A stretch of 64,000 bases of DNA from Zobellia nedashkovskayae (GTDB taxonomy: Bacteria; Bacteroidota; Bacteroidia; Flavobacteriales; Flavobacteriaceae). The position numbers and the translations under genes were made by a program. The notes below the pieces were generated by a model. It was given only the letters and a program-made list of their open reading frames with translations. It searched no databases and was not told the origin of the DNA. Shown piece by piece: positions 8,368 through 17,199 of the stretch. Positions within the stretch are counted from its first letter, which is position 1, and every line of letters starts with the position of its first letter. The stretch covers positions 3,298,685-3,362,684 of the forward strand of contig NZ_JADDXR010000002.1 in the NCBI RefSeq assembly GCF_015330125.1. The letters are read 5' to 3'.

Positions 8368-8724
8368 ATGAATTGGTATTTAAAAGTTTTACAGAACTAT
8401 GCAGGCTTTGAAGGTCGTGCCAGAAGAAAAGAATATTGGATGTTTTTCTTGTTCAATATATTGATTTCTTATGGGTTGCAAATTATATCCATTGTGGTTG
8501 ATGTTCCAGCACTTCTCTTTTTGTCTTTAATTTATTCACTAGGAGTGTTAATACCCGGTATTGCCGTTGGTGTAAGAAGAATGCATGATGTTGGTAAAAG
8601 TGGATGGTTTTTACTTGTGCCTATTTACAACTTTATTTTGGCTTGTACTGATAGTGAAGAAGGAGAAAACCAATATGGAGCTAATCCAAAAATAGAAGAA
8701 GAGGCGACTTTGCAGAAAGTATAG
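8368..8724 (+). CDS. DUF805 inner-membrane protein
   Basis: A 118-residue integral membrane protein with the DUF805 signature: GFEGRARRKEYWMFFLFN at the N-terminus, then membrane segments at about 28-45 and 48-68, the VGVRRMHDVGKSGWF motif at about 68-82, and a last membrane segment before an acidic tail. Family members are widespread and have no firmly established role. It stands alone, 141 bases after the GH5 gene, and ends at a strong hairpin shared with convergent pepD. Confidence 0.9.
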   Translation: MNWYLKVLQNYAGFEGRARRKEYWMFFLFNILISYGLQIISIVVDVPALLFLSLIYSLGVLIPGIAVGVRRMHDVGKSGWFLLVPIYNFILACTDSEEGENQYGANPKIEEEATLQKV

Positions 8725-8741
8725 TCGGATTTAAAATATCT

Positions 8742-8779
8742 AAAAAAGGGTTTGCCATTATAGCAAACCCTTTTTTTTT
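8742..8779. terminator. Bidirectional terminator between the DUF805 gene and pepD
   Basis: The arms AAAAAAGGGTTTGC and GCAAACCCTTTTTT flank a seven-base loop and give U-tracts on both strands between convergent genes. Confidence 0.9.
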
Positions 8780-8784
8780 GTGAT

Positions 8785-10245
8785 TTATTTTTTAGGAATG
8801 TCTTCTAAAATATTCAATAGAAACTTCCAAAATTTCTGTGTTGAGGAAATGCTGACCCGTTCGTCTGGTGAGTGGGCTCCTAAAATTGTGGGTCCAAAAC
8901 TAATCATATCCATCTCAGGATAGTTTTGACCTAGAATACCGCATTCCAATCCGGCATGGCAAGCAGCTACTTTTGGTTTTTCGCCAAAAAGCGTTTTATA
9001 TTTTGCTTCTGCTACTTTAAGTATTTTGGAATCCGCATTTGGTGTCCACCCAGGATAAGTTCCACTGAATTCAACATCAAAACGAGCCAATTCAAAGGTC
9101 GATTTTAAGGCATTTGCCAAATCCATCTTCGCAGAATCTACAGAAGATCTTGTTAAGCATCCTATTTTTGCCTTTCCATTTTTTACAAGAACACGGGCCA
9201 CATTATTAGAAGTTTCCACTAAATCAGGAATAGCGGCACTCATAGCGTAAACACCATTGTGAGCAGCATAAATACCCTTTAGTAAACGTTCTTGTGCTCC
9301 AATACCCATAACGCCCTCAGGCGACTTTATAGATTTAAAAGACACTTTAAGGTTGGGCTCTAAAACGTTCAGTTCTTTTTTTATGATAGATTCATATTCT
9401 TTTAGAGTCTTTTCAAATTCTTCGCTTTGCGTTTTAAGAATAACAATCTTTGCCACACTTTCTCTGGGAATTGCATTTCTAAGACTACCTCCATCTATTT
9501 CTGAAATACGTAACATAAAAGAATTAGAAGCTCCGTAAAGAAAACGATTCATAATTTTGTTAGCATTACCAAGACCTTTATGAATCTCAATACCACTGTG
9601 TCCTCCGGTTAATCCGTTAACCGTAATTTCATAAGCTACCGTAGCACGAGGCGCTGATTTTTCACTATACTTTCTGGTTGCGGTAATGTCAATTCCACCA
9701 GCACAGCCAATATCTAACTCATCATCTTCCTCGGTATCCAGGTTCAATAATATCTCACCTTTTAAAATACCACCTTCAAGACCCATGGCACCGGTCATTC
9801 CCGTTTCCTCATCAATGGTAAAGAGAGCTTCTAATGGTGGGTGAGTAATCTCTGTGCTTTGTAATAAGGCCATTATAGCCGCTACCCCCATACCGTTATC
9901 TGCACCAAGGGTTGTGCCCTTAGCTTTAACCCAGTCGTCCTGTACGAACATTTCAATACCTTGTTTGTCAAAGTCAAATATGGTATCGTTATTTTTTTGA
10001 TGTACCATATCTAAATGCGATTGCAGGGTAACGGTAACTCTATTCTCCATACCCTTACTAGCGGGTTTTCTTATGATAACATTGCCTACAGCATCTTTAA
10101 AAGTTTCAAGACCAAGTGACTCACCAAAGTCTAGCATGAATTGTATGACACGCTCTTCTTTTTTTGATGGACGTGGAACTGCATTTAGATCCACAAATTT
10201 ATTCCAGACCTCCTTGGGTTGTAATTCTCTTATAGCTTCGTTCAT
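8785..10245 (-). CDS. pepD: Aminoacyl-histidine dipeptidase (M20 family)
   Basis: A 486-residue cytoplasmic metallopeptidase of the PepD/carnosinase-like branch that cleaves Xaa-His and other dipeptides using two zinc ions. Metal-site motifs are present: SHLDMVHQ near residue 80, GADNGMG near 118, the catalytic pair in DEETGMTGA near 147, LDTEEDDEL near 172, and the C-terminal GAHSPDE His. The lid domain insert includes the GLTGGHSGIEIHKG stretch. Length equals the usual PepD. It is transcribed alone from the promoter at 10263-10270 and is convergent with the DUF805 gene. Confidence 0.95.
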   Translation of the reverse strand: MNEAIRELQPKEVWNKFVDLNAVPRPSKKEERVIQFMLDFGESLGLETFKDAVGNVIIRKPASKGMENRVTVTLQSHLDMVHQKNNDTIFDFDKQGIEMFVQDDWVKAKGTTLGADNGMGVAAIMALLQSTEITHPPLEALFTIDEETGMTGAMGLEGGILKGEILLNLDTEEDDELDIGCAGGIDITATRKYSEKSAPRATVAYEITVNGLTGGHSGIEIHKGLGNANKIMNRFLYGASNSFMLRISEIDGGSLRNAIPRESVAKIVILKTQSEEFEKTLKEYESIIKKELNVLEPNLKVSFKSIKSPEGVMGIGAQERLLKGIYAAHNGVYAMSAAIPDLVETSNNVARVLVKNGKAKIGCLTRSSVDSAKMDLANALKSTFELARFDVEFSGTYPGWTPNADSKILKVAEAKYKTLFGEKPKVAACHAGLECGILGQNYPEMDMISFGPTILGAHSPDERVSISSTQKFWKFLLNILEDIPKK

Positions 10246-10262
10246 GTGATGTTATATTTTTG

Positions 10263-10270
10263 CAAAAATA
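10263..10270 (-). promoter_or_regulatory. -7 promoter element of pepD
   Basis: The minus strand reads TATTTTTG, a TAnnTTTG match, 17 bases before the pepD ATG. Confidence 0.45.
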
Positions 10271-10388
10271 CGCAGTCAAAAATTGGTATGGATGATATTT
10301 GGTTAATTTTGGCTTTATATAGGTCGTATGAATGTTGCTAAAATTCTCATTATTATAATGAGATGATTTTAAGACTAAAAACAGATTT

Positions 10389-11456
10389 TTGAAAAATAAG
10401 TTAAGAAACGGTATCGCTTTAAGTTTGCTTCCTCAAATTCTTTTGGTAGGCTGGTTAGGTGGTAATCCGGAGATCGTAGAGACCTATTATAGTAATGGCA
10501 TTTATCCTGTAATCAGTCAATTTTTTAGGATTCTCTTTGGGTGGGTTCCTTTTTCGGTAGGCGAAATTATGTATGTGCTACTTATTGTGCTCGGCATGAG
10601 ATATCTCTATGTAAACCGATTGAAAATCAGACAATTTCCTTTTCAGTTTTTGCGGAATGTAGTGGTGGTGCTCTCAGTGTTTTACTTCACTTTTAATTTG
10701 GTTTGGGGTTTAAATTACTACCGAAAACCAATTGCCGAAAATTTTGCTATTCGGGATAGCGTACAAACCAGTGATGTTATTGATTTAGCTGAAAGATTGA
10801 TTGTAAAAACAAACCAACTTCAGTTTGAACTCACTTCAGACAGTACAAAAAGAGTACAGGTACCGTATAGCCGCAAGGAAATCTTTGATAAAACCGTAGA
10901 TGGTTATAAGCAGTTAGAAAAACAACTTCCGTTTTTAGAATATGACCATCGCAGTCTAAAGAAGTCTATGTTCAGTAAATTGGCCAGTTATATGGGCATT
11001 GGTGGTTATTTAAATCCGTTTACCAATGAAGCTCAGGTAAATGCGCTTACTCCGGAGTTTAGGTTTCCTGTGGTAAGTGGGCATGAGGTAGGACACCAGG
11101 TGGGGTATTCAAAAGAAAATGAAACTAATTTTATAGGGTATTTGGTGACTATTAAAAATGAAGACCATTATTTTCAGTATTCGGCTTCTGCTTATGCACT
11201 CAGTCATTGCTTGAGCGCCATAAGACGTACGGATAAGGAGAAATTTGATGAACTGTACGCCAAAGTAAATATTGGGGTACAAGAGAATTACAGGGAGCTT
11301 TATGAGCATAACCTAGAATTTGTCAATCCTTTTGAGCCCATTTTCAAGTCTATTTTCAGTACTTTTTTAAAAGCCAATCAGCAGAAAGACGGTATTAAGA
11401 GTTATGGTAAGATTGTAGAATTAATGGTGGGGTATCACGAGAAATATCCGCTTTAA
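10389..11456 (+). CDS. DUF3810 membrane protein with HExxH-type motif
   Basis: A 355-residue protein with three hydrophobic segments in the first 115 residues, then a soluble region containing SGHEVGHQVGYSKENETNFIGYL, an HExxH motif followed at a helical distance by a Glu-rich NE pair, the arrangement of gluzincin metallopeptidases. DUF3810 proteins have no established activity, so protease function is inference. The frame opens just after a stop at 10359 and the only usable start before the first membrane segment is TTG at 10389; the next Met comes near residue 62, which would remove the first segment. It stands alone between divergent pepD and the amidohydrolase genes. Confidence 0.85.
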   Translation: MKNKLRNGIALSLLPQILLVGWLGGNPEIVETYYSNGIYPVISQFFRILFGWVPFSVGEIMYVLLIVLGMRYLYVNRLKIRQFPFQFLRNVVVVLSVFYFTFNLVWGLNYYRKPIAENFAIRDSVQTSDVIDLAERLIVKTNQLQFELTSDSTKRVQVPYSRKEIFDKTVDGYKQLEKQLPFLEYDHRSLKKSMFSKLASYMGIGGYLNPFTNEAQVNALTPEFRFPVVSGHEVGHQVGYSKENETNFIGYLVTIKNEDHYFQYSASAYALSHCLSAIRRTDKEKFDELYAKVNIGVQENYRELYEHNLEFVNPFEPIFKSIFSTFLKANQQKDGIKSYGKIVELMVGYHEKYPL

Positions 11457-11629
11457 TTTAAATACATCAGTTTTGGTTTTCTTTTTCAGTTTGAATTAGA
11501 AAATACTTTTCCCATTATACTGTAGAAATTAATATCATATTCAGATAATTAGGCTTGTAAGTGTAACATTATTTCTTGGTCATAAACGTTTTAGTTATTT
11601 TTAAAAACAAGATTAGAAGACCATACGAA

Positions 11630-14602
11630 ATGATGAAAAAACGATTGATTACAGCTGTTATCCTTTTTTATGGATTAACGGCATTTTCACAAGATTACTT
11701 TCCTACTAATGAAGGGGTAAAAGCAAAAAACACCAACTACACAGCTTTTACAAATGCTAAAATTTTTGTTACCCCAAATCAGGTTATACCTTCTGGAACA
11801 CTTCTTATTCAAAATGGAAAAGTAGTTGAAGCAGGTAAAACAGTAAATATACCTAAGAACACGGTAGTAGTTGATTTAAATGGGAAATCTATATACCCTT
11901 CTTTTATTGATGTTTATTCGGGTTTTGGAATAGAAAAACCAGAGAAAGCAAAAGGCGAAGGTAGGTCTGCCGAATATGAACCATCTAGATCAGGTTATTA
12001 TTGGAACGATCATATTATGCCTGAGAATGATGCAGTTACTAAATTTAACTACGATGATACGGTTGCTGAGACTTTGCGAAAAGTAGGTTTTGGTGTAGTA
12101 AATTCACATATTCATGATGGTATTGCCCGTGGCACCGGTGTATTGGTAGCATTAAACAGTACAGGTAATAATGCTGATCGTATACTAGATGATCGTTCGG
12201 GACAATACTTTTCCTTTAATAAGAGTATCGCAAAGAAACAATCGTACCCAAGTTCTTTAATGGGCTCTATGGCGCTCTTAAGGCAAATGTATCATGATGA
12301 AAAATGGTATGCACAAGGTAGTGTGGTAAGTAAAGATATGTCTCTAGAAGCGTTAACTCGTAATAAGAATTTAGTTCAGTTTTTTGAGGCAGGAGATAAA
12401 GGCAACGTTTTAAGAGCAGATGGTATAGGAGATGCTTTTGGGGTTCAATATGTAATTCTAGCAGGAGGAAATGAGTATGAACGAGTGGCAGATATAAAGG
12501 CTTCTAATGCGCAGTTAATTTTACCGTTGGATTTTCCAGAAGCTTATGATGTATCCGACTCATATGCTGCTGCATATGTTTCTTTAGGAGATATGCGTCA
12601 TTGGAATCAAGCACCTGCAAATCCCAAAATATTGGCAGATAATGATATCTCGTTTTCTTTTACCCTGCACGACCTAAAATCTCCAGCAGAATTTAAAGAA
12701 AAAATAATGAGGGCTATAGCTTATGGATTGGATAAGACCACCGCTTTACAAGCTTTAACAACTGTACCTGCGCAGATTTTAGGTAAATCAGGCCAAGTTG
12801 GTTCACTGGTTAAGGGTAGTTATGCTAATTTTTTAATTGCTTCTGGGGATATTTTTGATAAGAACACTATTCTATATGAGAACTGGGTACAGGGCACTAA
12901 AAACGTTATTTCTGATATTTCTTTAGTGGATATTAGAGGAGAATACACTCTTTCTGTTGCCAGCGAAGAATTTAAAGTGTCAATTAAAGGTACTGTAGAT
13001 AAGCCTAAAGTAACCGTTAAAAAAGATACGGTTACGTTAAAATCAAAATTGGCGTATTCAGATAATTGGTTAGAACTTTCATTTGTAGATGCCAAGAAGG
13101 CGGGTAGTTATAGAATGACAGGTTTTGTAGGGAAAACTAATACTAAATTGAATGGTAAAGCTGTACTTCCCACAGGGGATGAAACCACTTTTACTGCGGT
13201 TAAAGCAGCTCCTTTTAAAGAGAAGAAAAAAGATTCAAAACAGGTGTTACCAAAACTAGCAAATCTAACTTATCCTAATGTTGGGTATGGTTATGAGGCG
13301 ATTCCAAAATCTGAAAACGTACTTTTTAAGAATGCAACGGTTTGGACAAGTGAAGAGGATGGTATTCTTGAAAACACGGATGTGCTAGTTAAAAACGGAA
13401 AAATTATAAAAGTAGGTCAAAATATATCTGCTAGTGGTGCCAAAGTGGTTGATGCTGCCGGTAAACATCTGACAGCAGGAATTATAGATGAGCATAGTCA
13501 TATTGCTGCTTTAGCTGTTAACGAGTCAGGACAAAATTCATCGGCTGAGGTGAAAATGGAAGATGTGGTAGATAATGAGGATAAAGGTATTTACCATGCT
13601 TTGGCTGGTGGAGTTACCTCGCTACAATTATTGCATGGATCGGCAAACCCTATTGGTGGTCGTTCGGCAATTTTGAAATTAAAGTGGGGGGAAAGCGCTG
13701 AAAAGATGATTTATGACAATTCACCCAAATTCATAAAATTTGCGTTAGGAGAAAATGTAAAACAAAGCAACTGGGGTAGTTATAATCGTTTCCCACAGAC
13801 TCGTATGGGTGTAGAACAGCTTTTTGAGAATTATTTTCAAAGAGCAAAAGAATATGAGATTACGAAAAAAAGCGGCGCAGCATACAGATATGATGAGGAA
13901 ATGGAAACCCTTGTAGAAATAATGAACGGTGAGCGATTTATTAGCTGTCATAGTTATGTTCAGAGTGAAATTAATATGATGATGAAGGTGGCCGAAAAAT
14001 TTGGTTTTAGGGTAAATACATTCACTCATATTTTAGAAGGGTATAAAGTGGCCGATAAAATGAAAGAACATGGTGCAGGAGCTGGTACGTTCAGTGATTG
14101 GTGGGCGTATAAATTTGAGGTAAATGACGCCATACCTTATAATGCGGCAATTATGCATGATCAAGGTATCACAGTTGCAATTAATAGCGATGATGCTGAA
14201 ATGATTCGTAGGCTGAACCAAGAGGCTGCCAAGACTATTAAATACGGAGGAATGACGGAGTTGGAAGCTTGGAAAATGGTTACCATAAACCCGGCTAAAT
14301 TATTGCATATTGACGATAGGACGGGAAGTATTAAGCAAGGAAAAGATGCTGATTTGGTTTTATGGAGCGGTAATCCTTTATCAATTTATGCCAAGGCCGA
14401 AAAGACTATGATCGATGGCGCTATTTATTTTGATATAGAGAAAGATAAAGAGTTACGCAATAAAGTAAGCAAGGAGAGAAATGAGTTAGTCAATCAGATG
14501 TTGGGCGAAAAAGAAAAAGGGAAGAAAACCCAAGAACCCAAACAAAGTAAAAAGCAGCTCATGCATTGTGATACACTTTCGGAATACGCAGAGATACATT
14601 AA
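11630..14602 (+). CDS. Secreted double-domain amidohydrolase-family protein
   Basis: From the ATG pair at 11630/11633 the product is 990 residues with a clear signal peptide (KRLITAVILFYGLTAFSQ). A TTG at 11576 would only add residues before the signal and is rejected. Two amidohydrolase-like halves follow. The first (about 30-430) has the family frame PSFIDVYSGFG where PGFIDxHxH is expected, so both metal His are missing. The second (about 580-950) keeps HxH in GIIDEHSHIA, plus FTHILEG and the INSDDAEMIRR Asp, so it should bind metal. Such proteins are often called imidazolonepropionase-like or periplasmic amidohydrolases; the substrate is unknown. It is 31 bases ahead of a second, degenerate relative. 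Confidence 0.88.
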   Translation: MMKKRLITAVILFYGLTAFSQDYFPTNEGVKAKNTNYTAFTNAKIFVTPNQVIPSGTLLIQNGKVVEAGKTVNIPKNTVVVDLNGKSIYPSFIDVYSGFGIEKPEKAKGEGRSAEYEPSRSGYYWNDHIMPENDAVTKFNYDDTVAETLRKVGFGVVNSHIHDGIARGTGVLVALNSTGNNADRILDDRSGQYFSFNKSIAKKQSYPSSLMGSMALLRQMYHDEKWYAQGSVVSKDMSLEALTRNKNLVQFFEAGDKGNVLRADGIGDAFGVQYVILAGGNEYERVADIKASNAQLILPLDFPEAYDVSDSYAAAYVSLGDMRHWNQAPANPKILADNDISFSFTLHDLKSPAEFKEKIMRAIAYGLDKTTALQALTTVPAQILGKSGQVGSLVKGSYANFLIASGDIFDKNTILYENWVQGTKNVISDISLVDIRGEYTLSVASEEFKVSIKGTVDKPKVTVKKDTVTLKSKLAYSDNWLELSFVDAKKAGSYRMTGFVGKTNTKLNGKAVLPTGDETTFTAVKAAPFKEKKKDSKQVLPKLANLTYPNVGYGYEAIPKSENVLFKNATVWTSEEDGILENTDVLVKNGKIIKVGQNISASGAKVVDAAGKHLTAGIIDEHSHIAALAVNESGQNSSAEVKMEDVVDNEDKGIYHALAGGVTSLQLLHGSANPIGGRSAILKLKWGESAEKMIYDNSPKFIKFALGENVKQSNWGSYNRFPQTRMGVEQLFENYFQRAKEYEITKKSGAAYRYDEEMETLVEIMNGERFISCHSYVQSEINMMMKVAEKFGFRVNTFTHILEGYKVADKMKEHGAGAGTFSDWWAYKFEVNDAIPYNAAIMHDQGITVAINSDDAEMIRRLNQEAAKTIKYGGMTELEAWKMVTINPAKLLHIDDRTGSIKQGKDADLVLWSGNPLSIYAKAEKTMIDGAIYFDIEKDKELRNKVSKERNELVNQMLGEKEKGKKTQEPKQSKKQLMHCDTLSEYAEIH

Positions 14603-14633
14603 TAAAGTTTAAAAGGTATTAAATCAGTAATCG

Positions 14634-15938
14634 ATGATAGTAAATAAAAAATATACAATAGCCATTTTGCTTGCTTATTTATTCATAGGTGTAGAAGCAA
14701 ACGCTCAACAAACACCTGCACCAAAACAGAGCGTCGCCATTTCTATTGAAGGGGCAACTGCACACTTGGGAAATGGTGAGGTAATTGAAAATTCACTAAT
14801 TATGTTCGAAGATGGCAAGCTATCTTTTGTTGGCAGTGCAATGTCTAGAATAGCAAGACGAGGAGAAAAAATAATAGGTAAGGGTAAACACATTTACCCT
14901 GGATTTATAGCCCCTAATACATCTCTTGGACTTATTGAGATAGATGCTGTAAGGGCATCAAAAGACCAAGATGAAATAGGGGAGATGATTCCCCACATTC
15001 GTAGTCTGGTTGCTTATAATGCGGAATCTAAGGTAGTAGAAAGTATGCGCCCCAATGGTGTGCTTTTGGGACAGATTACACCCCAAGGAGGACGAATTTC
15101 AGGTACATCATCAATTGTTCAGTTTGATGCTTGGAATTGGGAAGACGCTGCCATAAAAATAGATGATGCTATTCATTTACATTGGCCTACTACGTTTCGT
15201 AAAGGCAAATGGTGGAAAGGTGAAGATCGTGGCTACCAAGCTAACAAAAAGTATGGGGAAGAGGTTAAAGAAACACTTGTTTTTCTAAGAAATGCAGCCG
15301 TTTACGATTCTCTTGCAGTAACTAAAAATCCTGTTTTAAGCGCAATGTCAGGTCTTTTTACAGGTAAACAGAAGCTATTTGTTTATGCAGATGGTGAAAA
15401 GGAAATCATTGATGCCGTTACACAAATAAAAGCAACGGGAGTAAAAGAGATTGTATTGGTAGGTGGGCATCATGCACATAAAGTAATCCCATTTCTAAAA
15501 GAAAATGATATCTCCGTTTTGGTACGTGCTACTCATAATCTACCTGTTTTTGATGAAGATGATTACGATTTGCCGTATAAGTTACCTAATCTTTTAGTGG
15601 ATGGAGGGTTATTAGTAGGACTTCAAAATGGTACAGCCTCAAACTTTCAGATACGTAATCTGCCATTTTATGCAGGTCAAACGGTATCTCAAGGAATGGA
15701 AGTTGAAAAGGCGTTAGAATTGATAACTGGTAATACGGCAAAAATACTTGGGATTGACGATAATTATGGCACTTTGGCATTAGGGAAGAGCGCAACTCTT
15801 TTTGTATCAGAAGGAGATGCACTTGATATGAAGGGTAATAGATTAATGAATGCTTTTATTGATGGTAGGGAAATTTCTTTAGAAACCCATCAAACAGAAC
15901 TATGGAAGCGGTATGAGGGAAAATACGAAGTAAAATAA
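14634..15938 (+). CDS. Secreted amidohydrolase-family protein lacking visible metal ligands
   Basis: A 434-residue protein with a signal peptide ending near AQQTP (about residue 26). The amidohydrolase composite fold is recognisable at both ends: the N-terminal beta-sandwich with ENSLIMFEDGKLSFVG, and the C-terminal ALELITGNTAKILGIDDNYGTLALGKSATLFV that is typical of the family. At the position of the HxH metal pair it has PGFIAPNTSLGL, with no His, so classic hydrolytic activity is doubtful. It resembles the N-terminal half of the preceding protein and is only 31 bases downstream, suggesting one operon and perhaps a hetero-complex in the periplasm. That last point is inference. Confidence 0.85.
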   Translation: MIVNKKYTIAILLAYLFIGVEANAQQTPAPKQSVAISIEGATAHLGNGEVIENSLIMFEDGKLSFVGSAMSRIARRGEKIIGKGKHIYPGFIAPNTSLGLIEIDAVRASKDQDEIGEMIPHIRSLVAYNAESKVVESMRPNGVLLGQITPQGGRISGTSSIVQFDAWNWEDAAIKIDDAIHLHWPTTFRKGKWWKGEDRGYQANKKYGEEVKETLVFLRNAAVYDSLAVTKNPVLSAMSGLFTGKQKLFVYADGEKEIIDAVTQIKATGVKEIVLVGGHHAHKVIPFLKENDISVLVRATHNLPVFDEDDYDLPYKLPNLLVDGGLLVGLQNGTASNFQIRNLPFYAGQTVSQGMEVEKALELITGNTAKILGIDDNYGTLALGKSATLFVSEGDALDMKGNRLMNAFIDGREISLETHQTELWKRYEGKYEVK

Positions 15939-15965
15939 GCGTATTGATGGTTTGTATAGATTACT

Positions 15966-17156
15966 TTACCCAGCTTCGGTATAATCAAAAACCATTCCTT
16001 GTAAAATTTCATTATCACCTTGAGGAACGCGAATAAAGCCATCTGCAAGCGCTAAACTGACTAAATCACCAGAGCCATTACCTTTTATAGTTTTAGCAAT
16101 TAGCTTGCCTTGATGCCAATGACAGGTAACTTGAACAAACAGGGTAAGCGAAGGGTGAGGTTGTATGGGTTCGTCTAAAATAACAGACGGATTTTTAGTT
16201 TCTGTACCGAGCGATTTTTTCAACCATGGTAAAAAATACACATGGTAGTTTGCAAAAGTAGAAACAGGGTTTCCGGGAAAGGAAAATATAACTTTTTGTT
16301 TCTCTTTCTGTACTCCAAACCAGAAAGGTTTTCCGGGGCGTTGTGCCACGCGGTGAAAAACTTTCTCAATGCCAAGATTATGAAGAGCATCGGGAATAAA
16401 ATCGAACTTTCCTTTAGATACGCCACCACTAAGCATCAGTACATCGTATTTTAAAATAGCTTTTTCAAGTTCCTTTTCTATAATAGACTTGTCATCCGCT
16501 ATATGCAAAAGGGTAGGTGTAATTTTTACTTTTTTGAGGGCAGATGCAAGTGAAAGGGAGTTGGATTTTCGAATCTGATGGGGTAGCGGGGTTTCTTGTA
16601 TTTCTACAAGTTCGTTTCCGGTGGAGACCACACAAATTTTAGGAAGTGTTTTAACTAAAACATCCTTTTTTCCAACAGAAGCCAATACGCCAATAACCGC
16701 AGCAGTAATTTCTGTTCCTTTCTTAAGAAGGATAGCACCTTTTTGTTCGTCAGTACCCTGGCGATGTATATTTTGACCTTTTTTAGGAGTTTTTGTAATC
16801 GAAGCCCAACCATCCTTAATTGCGGTTTCTTCATACATAACAATGGTATCAGCCTGTTCAGGAAGCACGGCACCTGTCATAATCTCAAGGCAATTATGGT
16901 CCGTGGAAAGTTTTTGCTGAGGCATGCCTGCACTAAGGACACCCTCTACTTTAAAACGGGTAATCCCTTTTTCAATGGCCGAAAAAGCAATGACAATACC
17001 ATCTTTGGTAGAACGATTAAACGGCGGAAAATCCCTATCAGCTTTAATATCTTCACTTAGGATTCTCCCGGTACTTTTCAAAAGTGTTACGGTTTCATCT
17101 CCAAAGTCCAACGTATGTTCCAATACGTGTTCAAAAGCATTTTCAAAGGTTATCAT
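15966..17156 (-). CDS. moeA: Molybdopterin molybdenumtransferase MoeA
   Basis: MoeA inserts molybdate into adenylylated molybdopterin, the last step of molybdenum cofactor synthesis. The 396-residue length and domain order fit: an N-terminal domain with DFPPFNRSTKDGIVI, a domain-II region with VLPEQADTIVMYEE, the MPT-binding fold with CVVSTGNELVE, LMLSGGVSKGKFDF and RPGKPFWFG, and a small C-terminal domain ending HWHQGKLIAKTIKGNGSGD. The usual SAMDGYA loop reads STKDGIV here but keeps the Asp. No other cofactor genes are in view, so it is an isolated copy in this window. It is convergent with the amidohydrolase gene, 27 bases apart. Confidence 0.95.
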   Translation of the reverse strand: MITFENAFEHVLEHTLDFGDETVTLLKSTGRILSEDIKADRDFPPFNRSTKDGIVIAFSAIEKGITRFKVEGVLSAGMPQQKLSTDHNCLEIMTGAVLPEQADTIVMYEETAIKDGWASITKTPKKGQNIHRQGTDEQKGAILLKKGTEITAAVIGVLASVGKKDVLVKTLPKICVVSTGNELVEIQETPLPHQIRKSNSLSLASALKKVKITPTLLHIADDKSIIEKELEKAILKYDVLMLSGGVSKGKFDFIPDALHNLGIEKVFHRVAQRPGKPFWFGVQKEKQKVIFSFPGNPVSTFANYHVYFLPWLKKSLGTETKNPSVILDEPIQPHPSLTLFVQVTCHWHQGKLIAKTIKGNGSGDLVSLALADGFIRVPQGDNEILQGMVFDYTEAG

Positions 17157-17199
17157 CCTATAATCTGATATTTAGATAAAGCAATCGTAAAACGAAATA

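Noticed and set aside
11576..11629. TTG start extending the first amidohydrolase by 18 residues
   Set aside because: It would place a basic stretch before a complete signal peptide that begins at ATG 11630.
16743..17060. Plus-strand open frame of 105 codons opposite moeA
   Set aside because: A shadow of moeA on the other strand with no family resemblance and no start signal.
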